A stretch of DNA of 9,883 bases, from assembly GCA_900758955.1 (NCBI GenBank), contig CAAETL010000053.1:1-9883 (forward strand), given 5' to 3'. Below are positions 1-6,347 of the stretch, one piece after another. Position 1 is the first letter of the stretch, and every line of letters begins with the position of its first letter. This DNA is from an uncultured Oscillospiraceae bacterium. Lineage in GTDB: Bacteria > Bacillota > Clostridia > Oscillospirales > Oscillospiraceae. The notes under the pieces are model-generated. The model was given only the letters and a program-made list of their open reading frames with translations, was not told the DNA's origin and searched no databases. Made by a program: the position numbers and the translations under genes.

Positions 1-180
1 GGCGCGCAGGCGGTTATTGCGCTTCAATGAAAGGTAGGCGCTGTCACGCTCCGCCCTCTCCGCGGACGCGGTTCTAAGCCCTCCGACTCCGGGAGAACCC
101 AGTCCGGCCCCCAGGGGCCTTCCTTGGGCTTCTCCCTCCGCTTCGGTCTTAGCCCGCTGCTCCGGGGGCTGCGCGCTTCG
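1..180. other. GC-rich structured, repetitive block with no supported gene
   Basis: No convincing coding region is seen. Plus-strand frames hit stops at 28-30, 35-37 and 75-77, so the tail of a plus-strand gene entering from the left could end here. One minus frame is open from 228 to 1 but has no ATG or GTG start. The block holds an imperfect direct repeat of about 24 bases (69-93 and 144-167, sharing CGGT, TAGCCC and CTCCGGG). It also has a long hairpin at 91-136 (outer arms GGGAGAA and TTCTCCC, GGCCC/GGGCC near the tip). An 8-bp inverted repeat, GCGCGCAG (2-9) and CTGCGCGC (169-176), encloses most of it. A structured RNA, a dispersed repeat or simply a GC-rich intergenic spacer are all possible. 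I do not recognise the family. Confidence 0.4.
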
Positions 181-186
181 GGATAG

Positions 187-220
187 AAAAAAGGCCCGGC
201 TGGCTAGGCCGGTCCTTTTC
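187..220. terminator. Bidirectional intrinsic terminator
   Basis: The stem pairs AAAAGG (189-194) and CCGGC (196-200) with GCCGG (208-212) and CCTTTT (214-219), around one C/T mismatch and a 7-base loop. On the minus strand it is followed by six T (from 192 to 187), so it suits the end of the spoVB-like/tadA transcript. On the plus strand only four T follow, which would be a weaker stop for anything transcribed from the left edge. Confidence 0.75.
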
Positions 221-280
221 TCCGAAGGTTAAAAATGAAAAGAAGCTTTGATCTCTTGCAAAATGATAATACCAAAGGGA

Positions 281-312
281 TGTTACAAAAAAAGAGCGCA
301 ATTGTTACAAAA
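281..312. repeat. 10-bp direct repeat, 22-bp period, at the tadA 3' end
   Basis: TGTTACAAAA occurs exactly at 281-290 and again at 303-312, start-to-start distance 22 bases (two helical turns). The second copy overlaps the tadA stop codon, so on the tadA strand the repeat reads TTTTGTAACA. The surrounding 230-304 is AT-rich and separates tadA from its terminator. A minus-strand extended -10-like TATTAT lies at 271-266 but has no good -35. The repeat may be chance or a protein-binding pair. Confidence 0.4.
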
Positions 313-784
313 CCTTTAAATTACCTTCTTTTTTCGATGTTTTTCGCAAATCCTGGAAAAACGCCGTGAGCAACGCCTGGCAGTCCTCCCGGAGAATCCC
401 CCCCACCAGCCGGGGCTTGTGGCGAAAATTCTCCTCAAAGAGATTAAGCACCGACCCGCAGGCCCCGATGCCGTTGTCCTTGGCCCCGTAGTACACGGCG
501 GGAATTCGGGCGTTGATAATCCCCCCCGCGCACATGGGACAGGGCTCCAGGGTCACGTAGAGGGCGCAGCCGGAGAGCCGCCAGCCCCCTAGAGTCCGGC
601 AGGCCTGGGCGATGGCCTCCAGCTCCGCGTGGGCCAGGGCGTTATGGTCCTCCTCTCGGCGGTTCCGCCCCCGGCCGATGATCTCCCCCTCCTTGACGAT
701 CACGCAGCCCACGGGCACCTCCCCCTCCCGGGCCGCCTCCCGGGCCAGCGCCAGGGCCGTGCGCATATAGTCCTCATGGGTCAT
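305..784 (-). CDS. tadA: tRNA-specific adenosine deaminase TadA
   Basis: Zinc-dependent deaminase of the cytidine deaminase fold that converts adenosine 34 to inosine in the tRNA-Arg(ACG) anticodon, in the cytoplasm; usually essential in bacteria. The 159 residues match the family length (about 150-170). The catalytic signature is intact: HAE at 52-54 (zinc ligand His52, proton shuttle Glu54) and PCPMC at 81-85 (zinc ligands Cys82 and Cys85). The N-terminal motif VPVGCVIV (23-30) is also typical. The ATG start (784) has an AAGGAGAG ribosome binding site at 799-792 on the minus strand, 7 bases upstream. It lies 39 bases downstream of the spoVB-like gene with no terminator between, so the two are probably co-transcribed. 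In Bacillus tadA neighbours the SRP RNA gene and dnaX; neither is visible here. Confidence 0.96.
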   Translation of the reverse strand: MTHEDYMRTALALAREAAREGEVPVGCVIVKEGEIIGRGRNRREEDHNALAHAELEAIAQACRTLGGWRLSGCALYVTLEPCPMCAGGIINARIPAVYYGAKDNGIGACGSVLNLFEENFRHKPRLVGGILREDCQALLTAFFQDLRKTSKKEGNLKVL

Positions 785-823
785 CCCAGCTCTCTCCTTC
801 TCAAACGGTATTTATCATTCAGT

Positions 824-2380
824 TTACCGCCTTTTCCCTCGGGGCGCAAGGCCTTTCTCGTCCCCCCATAGGCCCCGGATGGAGATCCCCATGGCCTGCA
901 GCGCCGCCAGATATAGAATGATCCCAAACAGCAGACTGGACAGTCCCCCCGCCAGAAGAGGAACTCCCTTGGCCAGCAGGTGGCAATACAGCAGCCGGGT
1001 GCAGAAGGCAGCCAGCAGCGCCCCTAGCACAGGCGCCATAAACCAGTCAAACACCGGCAGGGAGAGTCCTGTTTCCCGGGAAAGTACCCGCCAGCACAGC
1101 CAGGCCCCCAGGGCCGAGGTAACCACATACCCCCAGACAAACCCCTCCAGACCATATTTGCCCACAGTACAATAGGTGAGGGCCAGCTGCACCCCGTCGG
1201 TGAGGAGGGCCACCGCGGCGGCGGACCCCGACCGGTCCAGCCCGTTGAGGGCGTTGGAGAGCAGGGTCTGCCAGCAGGAGAAGAGGACCCCTACCGCCAG
1301 CAGGGCCATGTAGTCCCCCGCCCGATCGTCCCGATAGAGGACCACCCCCAGCTGGGGCCCCACCACCGCCAGCAGGGCCAGAGAAGGAATCAGCAGAAGA
1401 TTGGCGGCGGAAAAAGCTTTTTTCAGACGCCGCCGCACCGACTTTTCCTGGCCCAGGGCGGAACTCTCCGCCAATCGGGGCAGGAGAACCAGGTTGAGCG
1501 CCCCCAAAAAGCAGGTGGGCAGAAAGAGCATGGGCAGCGTCATGCCAAACATCACACCGAAGGACTCCATGGCCTTCGTGACCTCCATGCCGCTCTTCAC
1601 CAGCAGCCGGGGAATGATGGCGGAGTTCACCGCACCGATCAAATTGCCCAACAGGGCGGTAATCCCCACGGGAAACGCAATTTGACCAATCTGCCGCCGC
1701 ATGGCCCCCGCTGTGGGAGCGCTTCCCCGCAACGCGCCCACAGGCCCCAGATGCCGCCGAAATAGGAAGGTTTGGAGAATGGCGGAAAAGATTTCGCTGA
1801 CGATCATCCCCACCAGAATGAGGCCCACCGCCTTTTCCCCACCCTGTGGAAGAAAGGCCGCCAGCAGTCCCAGTACGGCCCCGGTCCGAATCACCTGCTC
1901 CGCCAGTTCGGTGAGGGCGGCGGGACGGACGAAACCCACTCCATAAAAATAGTGCTTTTGCAGGTTCTCGATACCTGTGAGGAGGAAGCAGGGGATCAAG
2001 AGGATCAGGCCCAACTGGGTGCGGGCGTCCCCCAGGATCACCGACACCGCGTCGGAGCCCAGGGCCAACAGGAGACAGGGCGGGGTGGCCAGCAGAAAAA
2101 ACAGCCCCAGGGCCTGCTGGCGCAGCTCCCACACCCCCCGGGTGTTGCCCACCGCCTGATACCGGGCGGAGAGATTGGAAACCGCCGCCGTCAGGCCAAT
2201 GGAGGTGAGGGAGAGGAGCACCGAGTACACCGGCATGATGAGCTGGTACAGCCCCAGTACCTCGGCCCCAATGAGCCGGGACAGGGCGATGCGATAAAAG
2301 AAGCCCAGCGCTTGGGAGAAAATTCCCGTGGCTGTCAGCATCACCACTCCCCGAAGCGCGGGCGAGCGAACTTTCCTCAT
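824..2380 (-). CDS. SpoVB-like polysaccharide/lipid flippase (MATE fold)
   Basis: Polytopic inner-membrane protein of the MOP superfamily (polysaccharide biosynthesis / stage V sporulation protein B group). Family members move lipid-linked cell-wall or polysaccharide precursors across the membrane, and SpoVB is needed for spore cortex in Bacillus. The 518 residues match the usual length. The N-terminal segment from about 18 to 52, with FSQALGFFYR and LIGAEVLGLYQLIMPVY, is characteristic. A dozen or more hydrophobic helices follow, and the tail is short and basic (PRGKRR). The ATG (2380) is preceded by GGGAGGAG on the minus strand at about 9 bases. It is the first gene of a unit with tadA. No convincing promoter was found upstream on its strand. 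Several paralogues (SpoVB, YtgP, YkvU types) occur per clostridial genome, so a role in spores is inferred, not shown. Confidence 0.85.
   Translation of the reverse strand: MRKVRSPALRGVVMLTATGIFSQALGFFYRIALSRLIGAEVLGLYQLIMPVYSVLLSLTSIGLTAAVSNLSARYQAVGNTRGVWELRQQALGLFFLLATPPCLLLALGSDAVSVILGDARTQLGLILLIPCFLLTGIENLQKHYFYGVGFVRPAALTELAEQVIRTGAVLGLLAAFLPQGGEKAVGLILVGMIVSEIFSAILQTFLFRRHLGPVGALRGSAPTAGAMRRQIGQIAFPVGITALLGNLIGAVNSAIIPRLLVKSGMEVTKAMESFGVMFGMTLPMLFLPTCFLGALNLVLLPRLAESSALGQEKSVRRRLKKAFSAANLLLIPSLALLAVVGPQLGVVLYRDDRAGDYMALLAVGVLFSCWQTLLSNALNGLDRSGSAAAVALLTDGVQLALTYCTVGKYGLEGFVWGYVVTSALGAWLCWRVLSRETGLSLPVFDWFMAPVLGALLAAFCTRLLYCHLLAKGVPLLAGGLSSLLFGIILYLAALQAMGISIRGLWGDEKGLAPRGKRR
1071..1084. 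promoter_or_regulatory. Candidate Noc-binding site (NBS) inside the SpoVB-like gene
   Basis: A perfect 12-bp palindrome, TTTCCCGGGAAA (1072-1083), sits in the coding region. It equals the core of the Bacillus Noc target ATTTCCCGGGAAAT, with G at both outer positions instead of A and T. NBS sites are scattered over chromosomes, often within genes, and are bound by Noc rather than regulating the gene. A noc gene lies about 4.4 kb away. The match is seen directly; binding is inferred. Confidence 0.5.
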
Positions 2381-2477
2381 GCCATCCTCTCCTCCCGGTT
2401 TTCATTTCCACATCCCAGCCTATGTGGCGGGGACGGGGCGCATGCCAGAAAACCGGCCCGGGGAAAAGAGAAAACTT

Positions 2478-2506
2478 TTGACAATCATGGCGAAACCGAG
2501 TATGAT
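2478..2506 (+). promoter_or_regulatory. Near-consensus housekeeping promoter for the DUF554 gene
   Basis: TTGACA (2478-2483), a 17-base spacer and TATGAT (2501-2506) match the sigma-A consensus at 11 of 12 positions. Transcription would start near 2513, leaving a leader of about 98 bases before the ATG at 2611. The leader could pair AGCGG (2524-2528) with CCGCT (2558-2562), but no known riboswitch is recognised. The region 2381-2610 otherwise holds only the two divergent ribosome binding sites. Confidence 0.8.
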
Positions 2507-2610
2507 GATTTGGCGTGGTTTAAAGCGGTGAAGCGCCCCGTGGATGGGTACCGTCCCCCGCTTGTTACCTGCTATTACGGATTCATGTGATTACGAGGAG
2601 TCAATGCGTT

Positions 2611-3339
2611 ATGCCCGCAACCATCATCAATTGCGCCCTGATCCTTTTGGGCAGTTTTTTCGGCCTGCTGCTGAAAAATAAAATCAGCCGCCGGTTCACC
2701 GATACCATCACCCAAGGTCTGGGCCTGTGTGTCCTGGGCATTGGCATCACTTCCGCCATCGCCACGGAGAACACCCTCTGCGTCATTGTCTGCATGGTGC
2801 TGGGCACCCTGCTGGGAGAGGCGCTGAAAATCGAGGACCGGCTGGACACCCTGGGCGATCTTCTTAAGGCCAAATTTGCCAAGGAGGGGGACAGCGGCAA
2901 CTTCACCCAGGGTTTTGTCACGGCCTCTCTGCTATTTTGCATCGGGGCCATGGCCGTGGTGGGGTCCATTGACGCGGGCATCCGAGGGGATTACTCCATT
3001 ATTATCTCCAAGGGCGTGATTGACGGGGTCTCCGCCATCTCCTTTGCCGCCGCCATGGGCATGGGCGTGGCCTTCGCCGCGGTCCCCGTCCTCCTCTATC
3101 AGGGGGGACTCACCCTGTTGGCCGGGGTGGTGGGCGGCTTTCTCTCCACCGCCGTCATCACCGAGATGGGCGCCACCGGCGGGGCCATCATCATCGGCCT
3201 TGGCATCAACATGTTGGAACTGGGCAGCCGGCGGATTAAAGTGGGCAATATGCTCCCCGCCATCTTTCTTCCCCTTCTCTATCTGCCTGTTTCCCAGGCT
3301 CTTATTGGCTATTTTTCCTCCCATTCCCTCTTCGGATGA
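2611..3339 (+). CDS. DUF554 family membrane protein (YdfK/YqgA type)
   Basis: Integral membrane protein of the DUF554 family, whose transport or other function is not established. From the ATG at 2611 it has 242 residues, in line with the family. Recognisable blocks are the N-terminal helix IINCALILLGSFFGLLL (5-21), GEALKIED (69-76), FCIGAMAVVGSIDAGIRGD (109-127), GINML (198-202) and KVGNMLPA (210-217). Six or seven hydrophobic segments are visible. I chose ATG 2611 because AGGAG (2596-2600) lies 10 bases upstream and family members begin just before this helix. A GTG at 2587 would only add eight unlikely residues. It has its own strong promoter and no clear terminator before the crt promoter. 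Confidence 0.88.
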   Translation: MPATIINCALILLGSFFGLLLKNKISRRFTDTITQGLGLCVLGIGITSAIATENTLCVIVCMVLGTLLGEALKIEDRLDTLGDLLKAKFAKEGDSGNFTQGFVTASLLFCIGAMAVVGSIDAGIRGDYSIIISKGVIDGVSAISFAAAMGMGVAFAAVPVLLYQGGLTLLAGVVGGFLSTAVITEMGATGGAIIIGLGINMLELGSRRIKVGNMLPAIFLPLLYLPVSQALIGYFSSHSLFG

Positions 3340-3383
3340 AATTTTTTTAAATTTGACTTGCAATTTTGTGTAAAATGGAGAGG

Positions 3384-3420
3384 AAATTTTCTTGTGTCCA
3401 GAAAATTTTTGCAGTATACT
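3384..3420 (+). promoter_or_regulatory. crt-hbd promoter with inverted-repeat candidate operator
   Basis: A promoter is seen as TTGTGT (3392-3397), a 17-base spacer and TATACT (3415-3420), giving a start near 3427 and a leader of about 75 bases. The -35 box lies exactly inside a perfect 8-bp inverted repeat, AAATTTTC (3384-3391) and GAAAATTT (3401-3408), separated by 9 bases. A regulator bound there would cover the -35. The leader contains a small hairpin (ACAGG 3445-3449 with CCTGT 3456-3460). No Rex-type operator (TTGTTAA...TTAACAA) is seen. The regulator is unknown. Confidence 0.6.
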
Positions 3421-3501
3421 ATCCTAGAACATTTAATGGGTGGAACAGGGGTTTTCCTGTAGATTTCCGCCCAAAAACACGAATTTTAGGAGGAACCAAC
3501 C

Positions 3502-4278
3502 ATGGCATTTGTTGAGGTAACCCAGCAGGGGCATGTGGGCATTATCACCATGAACCGCCCCGAAACTCTGAACGCCCTCTCCAACGCAGTGTTCGCAGAC
3601 CTTTTAAAAGCATTTGACGTTGTGGAAAACAACGACGAGATCTATGTTGTGGTCATCACCGGCGCGGGCCGGGCTTTTGTGGCAGGCGCCGACATCAGCG
3701 AGATGCAGTCCATGAACGTGATGGAAGGCAAAGCATTCGGCGATCTGGGCAACAGCGCTTTCCTGCGTCTGGAGCGCATGGCAAAGCCCACCATCGCGGC
3801 AATCAACGGCTTTGCCCTAGGCGGCGGCTGTGAGCTGGCTATGTCCTGTGACATCCGTATCGCCAGTGAAAAGGCCAAGTTCGGCCAGCCCGAAGTGGGC
3901 CTGGGCATCACCCCCGGCTTCGGCGGCACCCAGCGTATGCCCCGGATCTGCGGCACCGCAGCAGCCATGGAACTGATTCTTACCGCCAAAAATATCGACG
4001 CCAACCGCGCCAAGGAAATCGGCCTGGTCAGCCAGGTTGTCGCCCCTGACCAGCTCATGGACACCGCCATGGAGATGGCAAACGCCATCGCCTCTCAGGC
4101 GCAGGTCGCCGTCCGCGCCGCCAAGCAGGCCATCCGTTACGGCATGCAGTGCGACATGGCCACCGCCGCTACCTATGAGGGCTTGGCTTTCGGCACCTGC
4201 TTCGGCACCGAGGACCAAAAAGACGCCATGAAGGCTTTCGTGGAAAAGCGCAAGCTGGACGGCTTCAAAAATAAGTAA
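3502..4278 (+). CDS. crt: Crotonase / 3-hydroxybutyryl-CoA dehydratase
   Basis: Enoyl-CoA hydratase of the crotonase superfamily, interconverting 3-hydroxybutyryl-CoA and crotonyl-CoA in the cytoplasm, as in clostridial butyrate formation. The 258 residues are full length. Visible are MNRPETLNALS (17-27), the oxyanion-hole motif AGADI (61-65), GGGCELAMSCD (107-117) and FGQPEVGLGITPGFGGTQRMPR (127-148). Glu111 and Glu131 match the two catalytic glutamates of hydratases, so hydratase activity is expected rather than another crotonase chemistry. AGGAGG (3488-3493) lies 8 bases before the ATG. hbd follows after 61 bases without a terminator, indicating one transcript. Codon choice (more CGT, GCT and GGT than neighbours) suggests high expression. 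Physiological direction cannot be read from sequence. Confidence 0.94.
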   Translation: MAFVEVTQQGHVGIITMNRPETLNALSNAVFADLLKAFDVVENNDEIYVVVITGAGRAFVAGADISEMQSMNVMEGKAFGDLGNSAFLRLERMAKPTIAAINGFALGGGCELAMSCDIRIASEKAKFGQPEVGLGITPGFGGTQRMPRICGTAAAMELILTAKNIDANRAKEIGLVSQVVAPDQLMDTAMEMANAIASQAQVAVRAAKQAIRYGMQCDMATAATYEGLAFGTCFGTEDQKDAMKAFVEKRKLDGFKNK

Positions 4279-4339
4279 TCCCGTTACACTCGTTTGAAAA
4301 AATACATTTTCATATACATCATTTAGGAGGTACATACCA

Positions 4340-5185
4340 ATGATTAATAAGGTTATGGTTCTGGGCGCCGGCACCATGGGCATGGGCATCGCCCAGGTCT
4401 TCGTCGAGGCTGGCAAGACTGTTGTGGTCCGTGATATCGCCGATCAGTTCCTGGAGCGCGGCAAGGGCGTGCTGGAAAAGAATCTGGAAAAGAAGGTCAC
4501 GAAGGCCAAGATTACTGCGGAGCAGAAGGCTGAAATGCTGACCCGCATTTCCTTCACCACGGAGCTGAAGGACGCCGCTGACTGCGACCTGGTGGTGGAA
4601 GCCGCCATCGAAGTGCTGGACATCAAGAAGAGCATCTTCAAGGAGTTGGACGAACTGTGCAAGCCCGAGACCATTCTGGCTTCCAACACCTCCTCCATCT
4701 CCATCACCGCCATCGCCGCTGGCACCAAGCGTCCCGAGAAGGTGCTGGGCATGCACTTCTTCAACCCCGCTCCCGCCATGAAGCTGGTGGAAGTCATCCG
4801 TGGCGCTCGTACCTCCGACGAGACCTTCAAGGCCGTCTATGACTGCGCCGCTGAAGTGGGTAAGACTCCCGTAGAAGTGGGCGAGGCCCCCGGTTTCGTG
4901 GTCAACCGCATCCTGTTCCCCATGATTAACGAGGCCATCATCCTGCTGGAGAATGGCGTTGCTTCCAAGGAAGACATCGACACTGCCATGATGCTGGGCG
5001 CCAACCACAAGATGGGCCCCTTGGCTCTGGCCGATCTGGTTGGTCTGGACATCTGCCTGGCCATCATGGAGACCATCTACACCGAGACCTGCGACTCCAA
5101 GTATCGTCCCGCTCTGACCATGAAGAAGATGGTCCGCGCTGGCCTGCTGGGCCAGAAGACCGGCGAAGGTTTCTACAAGTATTAA
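4340..5185 (+). CDS. hbd: 3-hydroxybutyryl-CoA dehydrogenase
   Basis: NAD(P)-dependent dehydrogenase reducing acetoacetyl-CoA to (S)-3-hydroxybutyryl-CoA, the step before crotonase in butyrate synthesis. It has 281 residues, the usual length of clostridial Hbd. The Rossmann motif GAGTMG is at 9-14, with Asp32 at the end of the second strand, which favours NAD. The catalytic set aligns with the known family: Ser118 in SNTSS (115-119), His139 in GMHFFNP (137-143), Glu151 and Asn189 in [11 protein letters not shown] (189-199). The C-terminal dimer domain includes [12 protein letters not shown] (226-237) and ends in GFYKY. AGGAGG (4325-4330) stands 9 bases before the ATG. It is the last gene of the crt-hbd unit; the usual partners bcd, etfA, etfB and thl are absent from the window. 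Confidence 0.96.
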   Translation: MINKVMVLGAGTMGMGIAQVFVEAGKTVVVRDIADQFLERGKGVLEKNLEKKVTKAKITAEQKAEMLTRISFTTELKDAADCDLVVEAAIEVLDIKKSIFKELDELCKPETILASNTSSISITAIAAGTKRPEKVLGMHFFNPAPAMKLVEVIRGARTSDETFKAVYDCAAEVGKTPVEVGEAPGFVVNRILFPMINEAIILLENGVASKEDIDTAMMLGANHKMGPLALADLVGLDICLAIMETIYTETCDSKYRPALTMKKMVRAGLLGQKTGEGFYKY

Positions 5186-5200
5186 TCCCTCTTAAGGTTG

Positions 5201-5236
5201 ATCCCCGGGCTGTTTACACAGTCCGGGGATTTTTTC
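5201..5236 (+). terminator. Strong intrinsic terminator of the crt-hbd operon
   Basis: A 13-bp stem starts with ATCCCCGG (5201-5208), paired with CCGGGGAT (5223-5230), and continues through one G-U pair and CTGT/ACAG-type pairing (5210-5213 with 5218-5221) to a 4-base loop. A run of T follows directly (5230-5235). It lies 15 bases after the hbd stop. Confidence 0.92.
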
Positions 5237-5360
5237 TCCCATCATATTTCCGATATGGTTCGCTTCTATGCTTATGTCCCTGGAAATACCGGTTCGCTTA
5301 CCTCCTCTGTGCGGGAAGGACAGCTTCTTACAAAATATGATCCCGCTTTCTCGGTTTTCA

Positions 5361-5372
5361 GAAAAATTTTTC
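5361..5372. promoter_or_regulatory. 12-bp palindrome in the noc upstream region
   Basis: GAAAAATTTTTC is a perfect 12-bp palindrome about 90 bases before the noc start. The intergenic stretch 5237-5462 shows no gene. A possible -10, TATGAT (5336-5341), has no matching -35, so the noc promoter is not placed with confidence. The palindrome resembles the arms of the inverted repeat at the crt promoter (GAAAATTT), which may be only shared AT-richness. Confidence 0.3.
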
Positions 5373-5462
5373 CACAATCTGGGGAAACCTCGACGCACTT
5401 CTCCACTCTTCCTGAATGAAACTGTGGTACCATGGGGTTGTTCTTGGAAAGGAGGCTTCGCA

Positions 5463-6308
5463 ATGGCGATTTTACATAAAAAAGGACTCTTTGATAGCAG
5501 TCGGGTAATGCTGATCCCTCCGGATCAGATTGTCCCCAACCCAGACCAGCCCCGTCAATACTTTGATCCGGAGGGGCTGGCGGAGCTGGCGGACAGCATC
5601 CGAACCCACGGTATTTTGCAGCCCCTCACGGTACGGCGGCGCGGAGGCCGGTATGAACTGGTGGCAGGGGAGCGCCGCCTGCGGGCCTCCCGGCTCTGCG
5701 GCCTGAACGAGGTGCCCTGCCTGATTCTGGATGTCAACCGTGAGAGCTCCTGTATCCTCTCGCTGATTGAAAACGTGCAGCGGCGGGATCTGGACTTCTG
5801 GGAAGAGGCCCAGGCCCTGGAGAAGCTCATCCGCACCTATGGTCTCTCCCAGGAGGAAGCGGCGGCCAAGGTAGGCAAGTCCCAGTCCGCAGTGGCCAAT
5901 AAGCTTCGGCTGCTGCGCCTTCCCGAGGAGGTGCTGGCGCTCTTGAGAAAGCAGGGCTTCACAGAGCGTCATGCCCGGGCGCTGCTTCGTTTGCCGGACG
6001 AGGAATGTCAGATGATCGCCGCACAGGCCATCGTGGAACGGGGCCTAACTGTGGCCCAAACCGAGCAGTATGTCACGGAGTTTTTATCCCGCCCCCAGAC
6101 GGACGAGGGCGAGGAGGAGACCCCTACCGCCAAGGACAAGCCCTCTCGGCGGCCCAACATATTCATTAAAGACGTGCGGTTTTTCCTCAATACCGTCAAT
6201 CATGGGCTCTCTCTCATGCAGTCGGCGGGGGTAAACGCCCAGTGCGACAAGGTGGAGGAGACGGATTCCATTTTGCTCACCATCCGCATTCCCAAAAACG
6301 CAGGGTGA
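5463..6308 (+). CDS. noc: Nucleoid occlusion protein Noc (ParB family)
   Basis: ParB/Noc-type CTP-dependent DNA clamp. Noc binds scattered NBS sites and blocks division septa over the chromosome. The 281 residues run from ATG 5463, which has AAAGGAGG (5448-5454 region) 8 bases upstream; an in-frame ATG at 5268 overlaps the preceding intergenic region and is rejected. Domains in order: a short N-terminus MAILHKKGLF that could be a membrane-contacting helix; the ParB N-terminal domain with NPDQPR (26-31), GILQPL (50-55), the CTP-site motif GERRLRA (69-75) and ENVQRRDL (103-110); a helix-turn-helix at about 128-149; an acidic linker (212-230); and a C-terminal dimerisation domain. At the sites that separate Noc from ParB, recalled as Gln/Lys/Lys/Arg in Noc and Arg/Thr/Ala/Gly in ParB, this protein has Gln141, Lys147, Arg152 and Arg176. 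That favours Noc. No parA or parS accompanies it. Confidence 0.85.
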   Translation: MAILHKKGLFDSSRVMLIPPDQIVPNPDQPRQYFDPEGLAELADSIRTHGILQPLTVRRRGGRYELVAGERRLRASRLCGLNEVPCLILDVNRESSCILSLIENVQRRDLDFWEEAQALEKLIRTYGLSQEEAAAKVGKSQSAVANKLRLLRLPEEVLALLRKQGFTERHARALLRLPDEECQMIAAQAIVERGLTVAQTEQYVTEFLSRPQTDEGEEETPTAKDKPSRRPNIFIKDVRFFLNTVNHGLSLMQSAGVNAQCDKVEETDSILLTIRIPKNAG

Positions 6309-6347
6309 AACGATCCTCCTTGCTTCTCTGTCTTTCGCTGCTGGGGC

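Noticed and set aside
1..230. Possible SRP RNA (scr), RNase P RNA or tRNA downstream of tadA
   Set aside because: In Bacillus scr lies next to tadA, but the SRP core (GGAAGGAAGCAGC-type) is absent on both strands. The RNase P hallmark GAGGAAAGTCC and a tRNA T-loop/acceptor pairing were also not found. The structure is reported only as unassigned.
1047..2411. 454-residue frame on the minus strand overlapping the SpoVB-like gene
   Set aside because: A GC-rich shadow frame, high in Gly, Pro, Arg and His with no family features. The membrane-protein frame is clearly the coding one.
3353..3376. TTGACT and TAAAAT as the crt promoter
   Set aside because: The spacer is only 12 bases. The TTGTGT/TATACT pair with 17 bases downstream is better.
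4294..4318. TTGAAA and TATACA as a separate hbd promoter
   Set aside because: The spacer is only 13 bases. The 61-base gap has no terminator, so co-transcription with crt is simpler.
5368..5376. DnaA-box-like TTTTCCACA upstream of noc, with similar copies near 6609, 6966 and 3620
   Set aside because: Single scattered near-matches, several inside genes, with no cluster or AT-rich unwinding element. No dnaA or dnaN neighbour suggests an origin.
5268..5462. Upstream extension of noc to ATG 5268
   Set aside because: The extra 65 residues show no ParB-family similarity, have no ribosome binding site and overlap AT-rich intergenic sequence. ATG 5463 has an excellent ribosome binding site.
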